In this document: piece after piece, positions 39,598 to 48,031 of the stretch
Numbering within the stretch: the first letter of the stretch is position 1
Layout: each line of letters starts with the position of its first letter
Notes under the pieces: generated by a model
Databases searched by the model: none
Told to the model about the DNA's origin: nothing
The model's input: only the letters and a program-made list of their open reading frames with translations
Program-made: the position numbers and the translations under genes
NCBI GenBank assembly: GCA_019720975.1
Contig: JAGVSJ010000002.1
Location: 1 to 64,000, forward strand
Length of the DNA: 64,000 nt
Source: Candidatus Sysuiplasma superficiale
GTDB taxonomy: Archaea; Thermoplasmatota; Thermoplasmata; Sysuiplasmatales; Sysuiplasmataceae
Reading direction: 5' to 3'

Positions 39598-40178
39598 ACA
39601 GGGCGCAGTCCCGGGCCGATTCCAACGCACCAAGTGCCATTGCGATGTCCCACGACACTTTCATGCAGTGGAGCAGCGAGGTCGCGGAAATGGTCAGGAA
39701 GAGGCAGGAGGCAACCCATGCCAGGACAAACAAGCTGACTGGGACCGTTTTTAACTGGGCAGCCAGAAATGCACTTTATCCTCTTCATTTTGGCATTGCA
39801 TGCTGTGCAATAGAGATGGCGGCGGCCGCGGCGCCTCGCTTCGATATTGAGCGTCTCGGCGTCATTTTCTGGAATTCCCCAAGGCAGTGCGACGTTCTTC
39901 TCCTGAATGGCTGGATCTCAATGAAACTCAAGCCTGTGCTGGTCAGGCTCTATGAACAGATGCCATACCCCAAATGGGTGATATGCATGGGTGAATGCAC
40001 TATATCTGGCGGTCCATGGTGGGACTCCTATAACATAGTAAGGGGCGCCGACACATTCCTTCCTGTTGACATATACATACCAGGGTGCCCGCCAAGGCCG
40101 GAAGCCCTACTTGACGGATTCCTGAAGCTCCAGAAGAAGATAAGGTCTGAGAAAGAAAAATACATGCTGCCTCACTGA
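39588..40178 (+). CDS. nuoB: NADH-quinone oxidoreductase-like subunit B
   Basis: FGIACCAIEMAAAAAPRFDIERLGV...SPRQCDVLLL...PKWVICMGECTISGG...PVDIYIPGCPPRPEALLDG. Confidence 0.96.
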   Translation: MDMNRAQSRADSNAPSAIAMSHDTFMQWSSEVAEMVRKRQEATHARTNKLTGTVFNWAARNALYPLHFGIACCAIEMAAAAAPRFDIERLGVIFWNSPRQCDVLLLNGWISMKLKPVLVRLYEQMPYPKWVICMGECTISGGPWWDSYNIVRGADTFLPVDIYIPGCPPRPEALLDGFLKLQKKIRSEKEKYMLPH

Positions 40179-40187
40179 GGGAATCAG

Positions 40188-40790
40188 ATGTCAACCCCAA
40201 CAGTTGTTCTGTCCAGAGAGGAGAAAGATTACACGGGGCTGGGAAGCAGGGATGTCAGGCCAGTCTCCGAGCTTGCAGATGAGCTGAAGAAGAGATTTCC
40301 CGATATTGCAGTGACTGTCAAGACAGACAGGAGGCTTGAGGCAAACAAGGTTCCCAGGGAAAGGCTGCTGGAATTCTGCACCTTTCTGAAGGAGAAGCTT
40401 GATTTCGAGCATTTAACCTGCATGGGCGGCAATGATCTGCGGCGAAGCTGGGAAGTATTCTACCATATAAGCTCATACAGGAACAGGTGCATGATACAGG
40501 TGAAATGCGAACTGCCCAGAGCCGACCCGTCAGTCGAGAGTCTGAGCCGTCTGTGGGCGGGGGCAAACTGGCACGAGCGCGAAACATATGATATGTATGG
40601 CATAGTCTTCAACAATCATCCCAAGCTTGAAAGGGTACTCTCACCGGAGGGGACTGATTTCTTCCCCTTCAGAAAGGACTTCAAGCTTCTAGAGCACTGG
40701 AAGATTGACTGGGAAAACAAGGGAAAGCGGCCCAAGCCCCAGCCCCTTGTTTCCGATGACACCAGGAAGATGGGTGATTCCAGTGGCTGA
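40188..40790 (+). CDS. nuoC: NADH-quinone oxidoreductase-like subunit C
   Basis: SLSRLWAGANWHERETYDMYGIVFNNHPKLERVLSPEG. Confidence 0.94.
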   Translation: MSTPTVVLSREEKDYTGLGSRDVRPVSELADELKKRFPDIAVTVKTDRRLEANKVPRERLLEFCTFLKEKLDFEHLTCMGGNDLRRSWEVFYHISSYRNRCMIQVKCELPRADPSVESLSRLWAGANWHERETYDMYGIVFNNHPKLERVLSPEGTDFFPFRKDFKLLEHWKIDWENKGKRPKPQPLVSDDTRKMGDSSG

Positions 40791-41865
40791 AATGTGGATA
40801 AACATGGGACCGCAACATCCTTTCACGCACGGTCTCTGGACGCTCAAGGTGAAGGTCGACGGCGAAACAATAGTGGATTCAGAACCGGTCATCGGCTACC
40901 TTCACCGGGGATTCGAAAAGTTATGCGAAAACAGAACCTACCCGCAGATAGTCCCTATATGCGACAGGCTCTGCTATGTTGCTTCCATGAGCTGGGACCA
41001 TGTCTACATTTCGGCTGTGGAAAACATGCTCGGTCTGGAAGTGCCTCTCAGGGCCGAATACATAAGGGTGATTGCACTGGAGATACAGAGGATTGCGTCC
41101 CACCTCATATGGCTCGCATCCTTCATGACCGATCTGGGAAATCTCACCGCTTTCCTTTACGCAATGCGGGAGCGTGAAATGTTCATAGATCTTCTTCAGG
41201 CCCTCTGCGGTGCAAGACTCACATACAATTACCCGCGTATAGGAGGTGTGTCGCAGGACATGCCGCGCGACTTCCCGCAGCAGTGCACGAAGATACTCAA
41301 CCTCTTCGAAAAGAGACTCAAGGAGTATGAATATCTGATAGAGGAGAGCGAGGTATTCAGGATAAGGACACAGGGAGTAGGATATCTCAGCCCCTCCGAT
41401 GCAATAAATATGGGTGTCACCGGTCCCCCGCTCAGGGCAAGCGGTGTTCCAATCGACATCAGGAGACATGACCCCTACTCCGCCTATCCGGATATAGACT
41501 TCGATATATGTGTTGAGAAGGACTGCGATGTCTATGCGAGATACCGTGTCAGGATCAGAGAGATGTATGAGAGCGTGAAGATAATCCGCCAGGCACTGAA
41601 GAGGATGCCGCCTGGGCCTGTCCTGGGCAAAGTTCCGCGGCACATACCCAAGGCCGACGGTTACGCACGCACCGAAGATCCGCGCGGGGAAGCGTTTGTT
41701 TACGTTCAGGGCGACGGGACAGACAGGCCGTACAGGGTGAAGATAAGGAGCCCCATCTTCGTCACCGTCTCGGCCGCGCCTGCGATGCTCAAAGGATACA
41801 AGCTTGCGGACGTCCCTTCAATAATGGGCAGCCTTGATATGTGTCTGGGAGAGTCGGACAGGTGA
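40783..41865 (+). CDS. nuoD: NADH-quinone oxidoreductase-like subunit D
   Basis: NMGPQHPFTHGLWTLKVKVDGE...IGYLHRGFEKLCENRTYPQIVP...; C-terminus PSIMGSLDMCLGESDR; GTG start with GGTGAT upstream. Confidence 0.96.
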   Translation: MAEMWINMGPQHPFTHGLWTLKVKVDGETIVDSEPVIGYLHRGFEKLCENRTYPQIVPICDRLCYVASMSWDHVYISAVENMLGLEVPLRAEYIRVIALEIQRIASHLIWLASFMTDLGNLTAFLYAMREREMFIDLLQALCGARLTYNYPRIGGVSQDMPRDFPQQCTKILNLFEKRLKEYEYLIEESEVFRIRTQGVGYLSPSDAINMGVTGPPLRASGVPIDIRRHDPYSAYPDIDFDICVEKDCDVYARYRVRIREMYESVKIIRQALKRMPPGPVLGKVPRHIPKADGYARTEDPRGEAFVYVQGDGTDRPYRVKIRSPIFVTVSAAPAMLKGYKLADVPSIMGSLDMCLGESDR

Positions 41866-41869
41866 TAAT

Positions 41870-42907
41870 CTGAACTATCTCTACAGCATAGCCCATTTCA
41901 TCTCTGCCCTGCTGCTCGGCCTTGTGGGGCTGCAGAACAACTCGTTCCTTGAGTACGGCCTCAGCTGGCTGATAGCTTCAGTCATACTGCTTGTTGTAGT
42001 ACTTGTCAATGTCATCATATTGATTTACGTTGAGAGGAAGGAACTTGGAAGGTTCATGGACAGAAGGGGTCCGATGGTTGTGGGGCCGGCAGGGTTTTTC
42101 CAGAATTTTGCCGACGCATTCAAGTTTCTCGTCAAGGAAATGATACTTCCCGAGAGCGCGGATCCGCTCGGCTTCAATGGCACTCTTGTCATAATCGTTG
42201 CCTCGTCACTCCTCATAATGGCAGTTGTGCCCCAGGCCCCTGATTTCTATTTTGTCAACTCGGATCTCGGCCTCCTTCTCGCATTCGCAATATTTGCAAT
42301 AGAACCGTTCGCCGTAGTCATTGCAGGATGGGCCTCCAACAACAAATATTCCCTTCTTGGTGGTTTTCGCTCCACCGCACAGATGATGAGCTATGAGGTC
42401 CCGCTTCTCATAACTGTTATATCTGTTGCTATCCTTGCAGGCAGTTTCAACTTCATGACAATAGTGAATGAGCAGTCCTCCCATGTCTGGTACGTTCTGC
42501 CGCTCGCGATAGGCTTCATAGTTTTCCTTGTTTCAATGGTGGCTGAGATAGAGCGCATACCTTTTGATACACCTGACGCTGAAGCGGAGCTTGTGCACGG
42601 CTGGATGACGGAGTATCCGGGGATAAAGTTCGCTTTCCTTCAGCTCACTTCCTATGTCAGGTCACTTGCGGGTGCAGCAATCATGGTCCTTCTCTTCCTT
42701 GGGGGATGGACGGGACCGCTGCTCCCGCCTCTTGCGTGGTTTTACATAAAGGTCTATGCTGTCTTCACCCTTTTTGTTTGGCTTCGAGGTTCTCTGCCGA
42801 GGGTTAGGATTGACCAGGTTCTCAACATAGGTTGGAGGAGTCTCCTTCCGCTGGCGCTTCTTAACATACTGATAGCTGTTCTGTTCAAGTCTGTGGGGTG
42901 GTTCTGA
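41870..42907 (+). CDS. nuoH: NADH-quinone oxidoreductase-like subunit H (apparent CTG start)
   Basis: YVERKELGRFMDRRGPMVVGPAGFFQNFADAFKFLVKE...ERIPFDTPDAEAELVHGWMTEYPGIKFAFL; ORF-track TTG at 41834 is the alternative start. Confidence 0.94.
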   Translation: MNYLYSIAHFISALLLGLVGLQNNSFLEYGLSWLIASVILLVVVLVNVIILIYVERKELGRFMDRRGPMVVGPAGFFQNFADAFKFLVKEMILPESADPLGFNGTLVIIVASSLLIMAVVPQAPDFYFVNSDLGLLLAFAIFAIEPFAVVIAGWASNNKYSLLGGFRSTAQMMSYEVPLLITVISVAILAGSFNFMTIVNEQSSHVWYVLPLAIGFIVFLVSMVAEIERIPFDTPDAEAELVHGWMTEYPGIKFAFLQLTSYVRSLAGAAIMVLLFLGGWTGPLLPPLAWFYIKVYAVFTLFVWLRGSLPRVRIDQVLNIGWRSLLPLALLNILIAVLFKSVGWF

Positions 42908-42908
42908 A

Positions 42909-43670
42909 ATGGTTCAGTCGGGCAGTAAGAAAAAAGTCGGATTGATGGGATATGCGTTCAAGCCAATGTGGGTCTCTCTCAGGACTCTCATCAGGACTTC
43001 TCTCGCGGGAGGTAAACCGAACACCCTTCTCTACCCTGAGGAGAAAATGGAGCTCGCCGAGGACTACCGCGGGGAGCTGGGTCTTGTGATGGAGAGGTGC
43101 GTCGGTTGCGAATACTGTGCCAGAATCTGTCCGAACAAGTGTATTGACATGATGATCGATGACATGGGAAACGGTATCAGCAAGTGGATGCCGGCACTGG
43201 ATCTTGCGCAGTGCATGTTCTGCGGTCTATGTGTGGAGGTATGCCCCTCGACAGCACTCCACATGACAAACAGATACGAAACCGCAACCCAGGACAGGAA
43301 CGACAAGATATTCAAGCCGCATGAATGGGCGATAAGGCCGGACGAGGCGCCTGATCAGAAGCCCTTCCCGTATCCTGAGCTTTATGAGATAAACTGCACC
43401 GGATGCGGTGCGTGCGACAGGGCATGCCCTCATGAGGTGATCGACATGGTCAGCATCCCCGGCACAGCCAAGAAGAGACCCAACGGAACGCTTGGTCCGG
43501 AGAAGAAACTCCCAATGTTCAATTATGAGCTGTGCGTCAGCTGTGCTCTCTGTGTTGATGCCTGCCCCTTCGACGCACTTGAAATGCTCCCGAGGAGCAC
43601 AACTGCCAGCGACCCGGTTGTCCAGATACGTCCCGCCGATGCGCCGGTGCCGAAGGAGGTCCCCGCATGA
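42909..43670 (+). CDS. nuoI: NuoI-like ferredoxin subunit with four CxxCxxCxxxCP motifs
   Basis: CVGCEYCARICP, CMFCGLCVEVCP, CTGCGACDRACP, CVSCALCVDACP; position between nuoH and nuoJ. Confidence 0.92.
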   Translation: MVQSGSKKKVGLMGYAFKPMWVSLRTLIRTSLAGGKPNTLLYPEEKMELAEDYRGELGLVMERCVGCEYCARICPNKCIDMMIDDMGNGISKWMPALDLAQCMFCGLCVEVCPSTALHMTNRYETATQDRNDKIFKPHEWAIRPDEAPDQKPFPYPELYEINCTGCGACDRACPHEVIDMVSIPGTAKKRPNGTLGPEKKLPMFNYELCVSCALCVDACPFDALEMLPRSTTASDPVVQIRPADAPVPKEVPA

Positions 43671-43921
43671 GCGTTGATACGGTGCTCTTCGTTATTGTTG
43701 CCGCTTCCTCTGCACTGCTTTCAGTGATGATGGTTGTCTCAAGGGAAATAGTGCACAGCGCCTTCTACTTTGCAGGCGTTCTGATAGGCATATCGCTGAT
43801 ATTCTTCCTGATGGGGGCATTCTACGTCGGCATCATCCAGATACTGATCTACGTGGGTGCAGTTGTCGTTCTGATACTGTTCGGTATAATGCTGACAAGA
43901 CGCAATATACTTCTCGGATGA
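43667..43921 (+). CDS. nuoJ: NADH-quinone oxidoreductase subunit J, N-terminal part
   Basis: VVSREIVHSAFYFAGVLIGISLIFFLMGAFYVGIIQILIYVGAVVVLILFGIMLT. Confidence 0.9.
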   Translation: MSVDTVLFVIVAASSALLSVMMVVSREIVHSAFYFAGVLIGISLIFFLMGAFYVGIIQILIYVGAVVVLILFGIMLTRRNILLG

Positions 43922-43934
43922 GGGGTGAAGCAAA

Positions 43935-44165
43935 GTGGAAAGATATCAGTTATCCGCGGCAATTCTGTCCTTTCTCCTGCTTGTCGTTCTGACAGTTGCA
44001 TTCTCATCCCAGACATGGGGCTACGTGGGCGAGACAATCGCGGGCACAGCTTCCCTGTCCTTTCAGATGTTCAATCCCGGAGGCTACGGCCTCACCTTCC
44101 TGCTTCTCGCCGTTCTTCTGACATCATCAATGATAGGCGGCGTCTATCTCGCAAAGGAGGAGTGA
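43935..44165 (+). CDS. NADH-quinone oxidoreductase subunit J, C-terminal-like part
   Basis: 76 aa, two TM segments, GTG start, between nuoJ and nuoK. Confidence 0.75.
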   Translation: MERYQLSAAILSFLLLVVLTVAFSSQTWGYVGETIAGTASLSFQMFNPGGYGLTFLLLAVLLTSSMIGGVYLAKEE

Positions 44166-44167
44166 CA

Positions 44168-44482
44168 GTGATACAGGTAGTGGACGCAGTCTTCCTTTCA
44201 GCAGTGCTCTTTGTGGTGGGTGTTTTCGGTGTCCTTTACAGGAGAAATGCAATAATGATACTTCTGGCAATAGAACTCATGCTCAATGCGGCAAACATAA
44301 ACTTTGTTGCCTTTTCCAACACAGCGCCGACGCAGGCGTCAGCCGCAGACGGCCAGATATTTGCGCTCATATCCATCGCAATTGCCGCGGCTGAGATCGC
44401 CGTTGGTCTGGCCATACTCCTGGTGCTGTGGAAATCAAGGGACACGATCGAGGTAAACGAAGTGGCAGATCTGAGGTGGTAA
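44168..44482 (+). CDS. nuoK: NADH-quinone oxidoreductase subunit K
   Basis: GVLYRRNAIMILLAIELMLNAANINFVAFS...QIFALISIAIAAAEIAVGLAILLVLW; GTG start. Confidence 0.93.
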   Translation: MIQVVDAVFLSAVLFVVGVFGVLYRRNAIMILLAIELMLNAANINFVAFSNTAPTQASAADGQIFALISIAIAAAEIAVGLAILLVLWKSRDTIEVNEVADLRW

Positions 44483-44483
44483 T

Positions 44484-46496
44484 CTGGATCCGCTGCTGCC
44501 TTACGCCTCCCTGGTAGCCCTTTCCCCGATTATAGCATTCGGCATCATCGCCCTGATGCCGAGTTCCAGGCCGAGGATTTCTGAATGGATTGCTGTCACA
44601 GGGGTAGGTATATCTGCAGCGCTATCTCTCCTGATACTTCTTATCGAATTCACTGGAAACGGAACAGGAATTTATCCTGTTGCATTTCAGCAGCAGTTTG
44701 AGTACATAACCTTTTCAAAAACTGCGGGCGTCTACCTCGGAATTTATGTCGACTGGCTCACAGTCGTGATGATGGCTGTTGTCTCGTCGGTAAGTTTCCT
44801 GATAGTTCTCTACAGCGTAGGCTACATGCATGAGGAAGGGCGGAGGAGGAAGAGGTACTTCGGAATAATATCGATGTTCGTCGGTGTTATGCTTGGCCTC
44901 GTAATGGCCAACAACCTGCTGGAACTCTACATCTTCTGGGAACTCGTTGGCCTGGGTTCATATCTTCTCATAGGCTTCTGGTACGAGAGGCCGTCGGCGG
45001 CAAAAGCAGCCAAGAAGGCATTCATTGTCACAAGGTTCGGTGACATGTTTCTACTGTTCGGTATCATACTCCTCCTGAACATAGGCAATCACACTGTCCT
45101 CTATTCAGAACTATTCACTCCAGGTTCAGTCACCGCCCTCAAGGGAAGCGGCCTTCTCACGATAGCCACACTCGCCCTCTTCGGAGGTGCGATGGGAAAG
45201 AGCGCCCAGTTCCCACTCCAGGACTGGCTTGTGGATGCGATGGAAGGTCCTACACCTGTTTCAGCGATGATACACGGCGCAACGATGGTGAATGCCGGGG
45301 TATACCTAGTCGCAAGGATGTATCCGCTCTACAGCCACGACCCTGTGAGCTCCCTCTTTGTGGCGTTCATCGGCGGTTTCACCGCTCTGTTTGCCGCCAC
45401 CATGGCCATAGCAACATTTGACATAAAGAGGGTTCTCGCCTTCTCAACCATAAGCCAGCTCGGATACATGTTTCTCGCCCTGGGCGCTGGGGCCTACGTT
45501 CTCTCTGTCGAACCGGCAGGAAGCAGCTCTTCCGTCTACTATTCTCTCGGCTACAGTGCAGGCGTCTTCCATCTGATGAACCAGGCGATATTCAAGGCTC
45601 TCCTTTTCCTGTGCGCCGGCAGCGTGATGCATGCCCTCGGTGGCACACAGGACATGCGTCAGATGGGAGGACTTGGAAGGAAGCTGAGGATAACATCCAC
45701 AACAATGCTCTTCGGCTCCCTCTCGCTTGCGGGCATAGTACCCTTCAGCGGCTTTTTCAGCAAGGACGCTGTGCTTGACGCCGCGCTCGGTGCATCCTCA
45801 TACAATTCAATATTCATACTGCTCTGGCTGTTCGGGCTGGCAGGCGCCTTTTTCACAGGCCTCTATATCTTCCGTCTCTGGTTCTACACCTTTTCCGGGA
45901 AGGCAAGGTACGGAAGCGATGTGCATGTCCACGAGTCACCTCCTGTGATGACAGTTCCTCTCATCATACTTGCAGTACTGACGCTTGTAGTGGGCTTCTC
46001 AGTTCTCGGCGTGGCAGGCTTTGCGCAGGCCGTTCATTTCCCTGTGGTTGCAAAGGCATCGCTTTCCCCTTACACCCAATTCAACGGCGTTTTCGGTATA
46101 TTATACGAACCTGCAACTTATCTTTCGCTGCTTATCGCCTTTCTGGGCATCGGTCTCGCCTATTCCTACTGGGGAAGAGGGAGGACTGCCGAATCTTTTG
46201 TTTCAGGGGCCACGGGCCGGAGGATATACACCCTGCTTGCCGAGCGTTACTATTTCCCACAGATGTATGACTCGATGGGCATAGCCCTGGGCTACTACAT
46301 AGCAAGGGGACTTGACTTCTTTGACAGGAAGGTTGTTGACGGTATAGTCAACGGCATAGGCCGTTTCTTCATGAATTCGGCCGAGAGGATGAAGAAATCG
46401 GAGACCGGTTTCGTTCAGAATTATGCGGATGTCATCATTCTGGGAGTTATTGTGATTGCTGTCATACTCATACTTCTTCCAGTGATGGGGGTGTGA
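44484..46496 (+). CDS. nuoL: NADH-quinone oxidoreductase subunit L (apparent CTG start)
   Basis: LYIFWELVGLGSYLLIGFWYERPSAAKAAKKAFIVTRFGD, SAQFPLQDWLVDAMEGPTPVSAMIHGATMVNAGVYLVAR; ORF-track ATG 44556 would cut into TM1. Confidence 0.95.
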   Translation: MDPLLPYASLVALSPIIAFGIIALMPSSRPRISEWIAVTGVGISAALSLLILLIEFTGNGTGIYPVAFQQQFEYITFSKTAGVYLGIYVDWLTVVMMAVVSSVSFLIVLYSVGYMHEEGRRRKRYFGIISMFVGVMLGLVMANNLLELYIFWELVGLGSYLLIGFWYERPSAAKAAKKAFIVTRFGDMFLLFGIILLLNIGNHTVLYSELFTPGSVTALKGSGLLTIATLALFGGAMGKSAQFPLQDWLVDAMEGPTPVSAMIHGATMVNAGVYLVARMYPLYSHDPVSSLFVAFIGGFTALFAATMAIATFDIKRVLAFSTISQLGYMFLALGAGAYVLSVEPAGSSSSVYYSLGYSAGVFHLMNQAIFKALLFLCAGSVMHALGGTQDMRQMGGLGRKLRITSTTMLFGSLSLAGIVPFSGFFSKDAVLDAALGASSYNSIFILLWLFGLAGAFFTGLYIFRLWFYTFSGKARYGSDVHVHESPPVMTVPLIILAVLTLVVGFSVLGVAGFAQAVHFPVVAKASLSPYTQFNGVFGILYEPATYLSLLIAFLGIGLAYSYWGRGRTAESFVSGATGRRIYTLLAERYYFPQMYDSMGIALGYYIARGLDFFDRKVVDGIVNGIGRFFMNSAERMKKSETGFVQNYADVIILGVIVIAVILILLPVMGV

Positions 46497-48031
46497 AGAT
46501 GTTTCTAATTTCTCTCATGCTGGCATTCCTGCTTGCGGGCTTTGTAGTACTCATTGCGATGCCCGCAGATCTCAGGAAGAACAGGATTGTTGCGGCATTC
46601 TTCAGCGCAGTACCGCTCATTCTTGGAGTTTACATGCTCTTCTCCTTCAACTACGGGAACCCCGCATATCAGTTCAGCGAACATTATACATGGATAAGCA
46701 CTGCATATTTCAGGATAAGCTATGCCGTCGGAGTCGACGGGATAGCGCTCCCGATGGTCTTTCTCACCGTACTTGTATCATTCCTCGTCGTCCTGTTCTC
46801 CTGGGACGTCGGGCACAGGAGCAATCAGTACTTTTCGATGATACTTCTTGTTGAGGCAGGCGTCCTCGGCGTTTTCACCACTCTTAACTACTTCATCTTC
46901 TACATCTTCTGGGAGCTCGTTCTCGTTCCGATGTACTTCGTTATACTCATATGGGGGTCTGAGAAGAGGGTTTACAGTGCAACCAAATTCTTCATCTACA
47001 CACATGCTTCGAGCCTTGTGATGCTCCTCTCCTTCTTCGCCCTGTATTTCGAATATCACAGCATGTTTCCTGGCAGGCCGTTCACCTTCTCCATAACAAG
47101 GATAGCTCAGGTGTCACCCCTCTTCCCCCACTTCTTCCAGATCATAGTTTTCTTCGGTCTCATGTTTGGTTTCATAGTGAAGATGCCCGTCTTCCCCTTC
47201 CACACATGGCTTCCGGACGCTCATACGGACGCGCCCACGGGCGGCAGCGTGATGCTCGCATCCCTTCTGCTGAAGATGGGCTCATACGGTCTGATACGGA
47301 TAGCAGTTCCAACCCTCCCCTACGGTGCAAAATATTTCGAATACCTCATCGTCGTCCTTGCCGTAATAAGCATACTCTACGGGGCCTGGGTGAGCATGGC
47401 TCAGAAGGACCTGAAGAGGATGATTGCAAATTCATCAATAAGCCACATGGGGCTTGTGCTTCTGGCCATAGCGGCAGCAATCTTCACACTGAACCCGAAG
47501 ACTGGATACATCAATCCGATAGGCATAACCGTTGCAGATTTCCAGATGTTTGCCCATGGGCTCATCACTGCAGTGCTTTTCATGTCAGCAGGTGTCATAC
47601 AGCATCACGCAGGCACAAGGGATATGGACAGACTTGGCGGACTTGCGAGAAGAATGCCCACTCTGGCGACACTCATGATGGGCGGCTTTCTCGCATCGCT
47701 CGGAATGCCCGGAATGGTCGGGTTTGCCGCCGAATTCAGCGTTTTCTATGTCACCTATCTCTCATTCGGTCTCCTGCTCATAATACCCATATTCACCGTT
47801 GTGATAACAGCAGGGTACTACATCTGGTCAATGCAACGCTCCATATTCGGCAAGGATTCGGCTGAGATAGAGATGGGGAATGTTCATGACTCTAACTGGT
47901 ACGAGTCGTTGCCCATGGCCATACTGATTGTCATAATCGTTGCATTCGGCGTCCTGCCGTGGTTCATGTTCAATCCTATCAGCATGTCCGTGATACATTA
48001 CTACTCACTGATGGCAGGTGCACTTAAATGA
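46493..48031 (+). CDS. nuoM: NADH-quinone oxidoreductase subunit M
   Basis: YIFWELVLVPMYFVILIWGSEKRVYSATKFFIYT, KMPVFPFHTWLPDAHTDAPTGGSVMLASLLLKMGSYGLIR. Confidence 0.96.
   Translation: MKMFLISLMLAFLLAGFVVLIAMPADLRKNRIVAAFFSAVPLILGVYMLFSFNYGNPAYQFSEHYTWISTAYFRISYAVGVDGIALPMVFLTVLVSFLVVLFSWDVGHRSNQYFSMILLVEAGVLGVFTTLNYFIFYIFWELVLVPMYFVILIWGSEKRVYSATKFFIYTHASSLVMLLSFFALYFEYHSMFPGRPFTFSITRIAQVSPLFPHFFQIIVFFGLMFGFIVKMPVFPFHTWLPDAHTDAPTGGSVMLASLLLKMGSYGLIRIAVPTLPYGAKYFEYLIVVLAVISILYGAWVSMAQKDLKRMIANSSISHMGLVLLAIAAAIFTLNPKTGYINPIGITVADFQMFAHGLITAVLFMSAGVIQHHAGTRDMDRLGGLARRMPTLATLMMGGFLASLGMPGMVGFAAEFSVFYVTYLSFGLLLIIPIFTVVITAGYYIWSMQRSIFGKDSAEIEMGNVHDSNWYESLPMAILIVIIVAFGVLPWFMFNPISMSVIHYYSLMAGALK

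Noticed and set aside
47206-47865. 219-aa plus-strand ORF within nuoM
   Set aside because: Out-of-frame overlap of strongly conserved NuoM; His/Arg/Ser-rich composition typical of a shadow frame.
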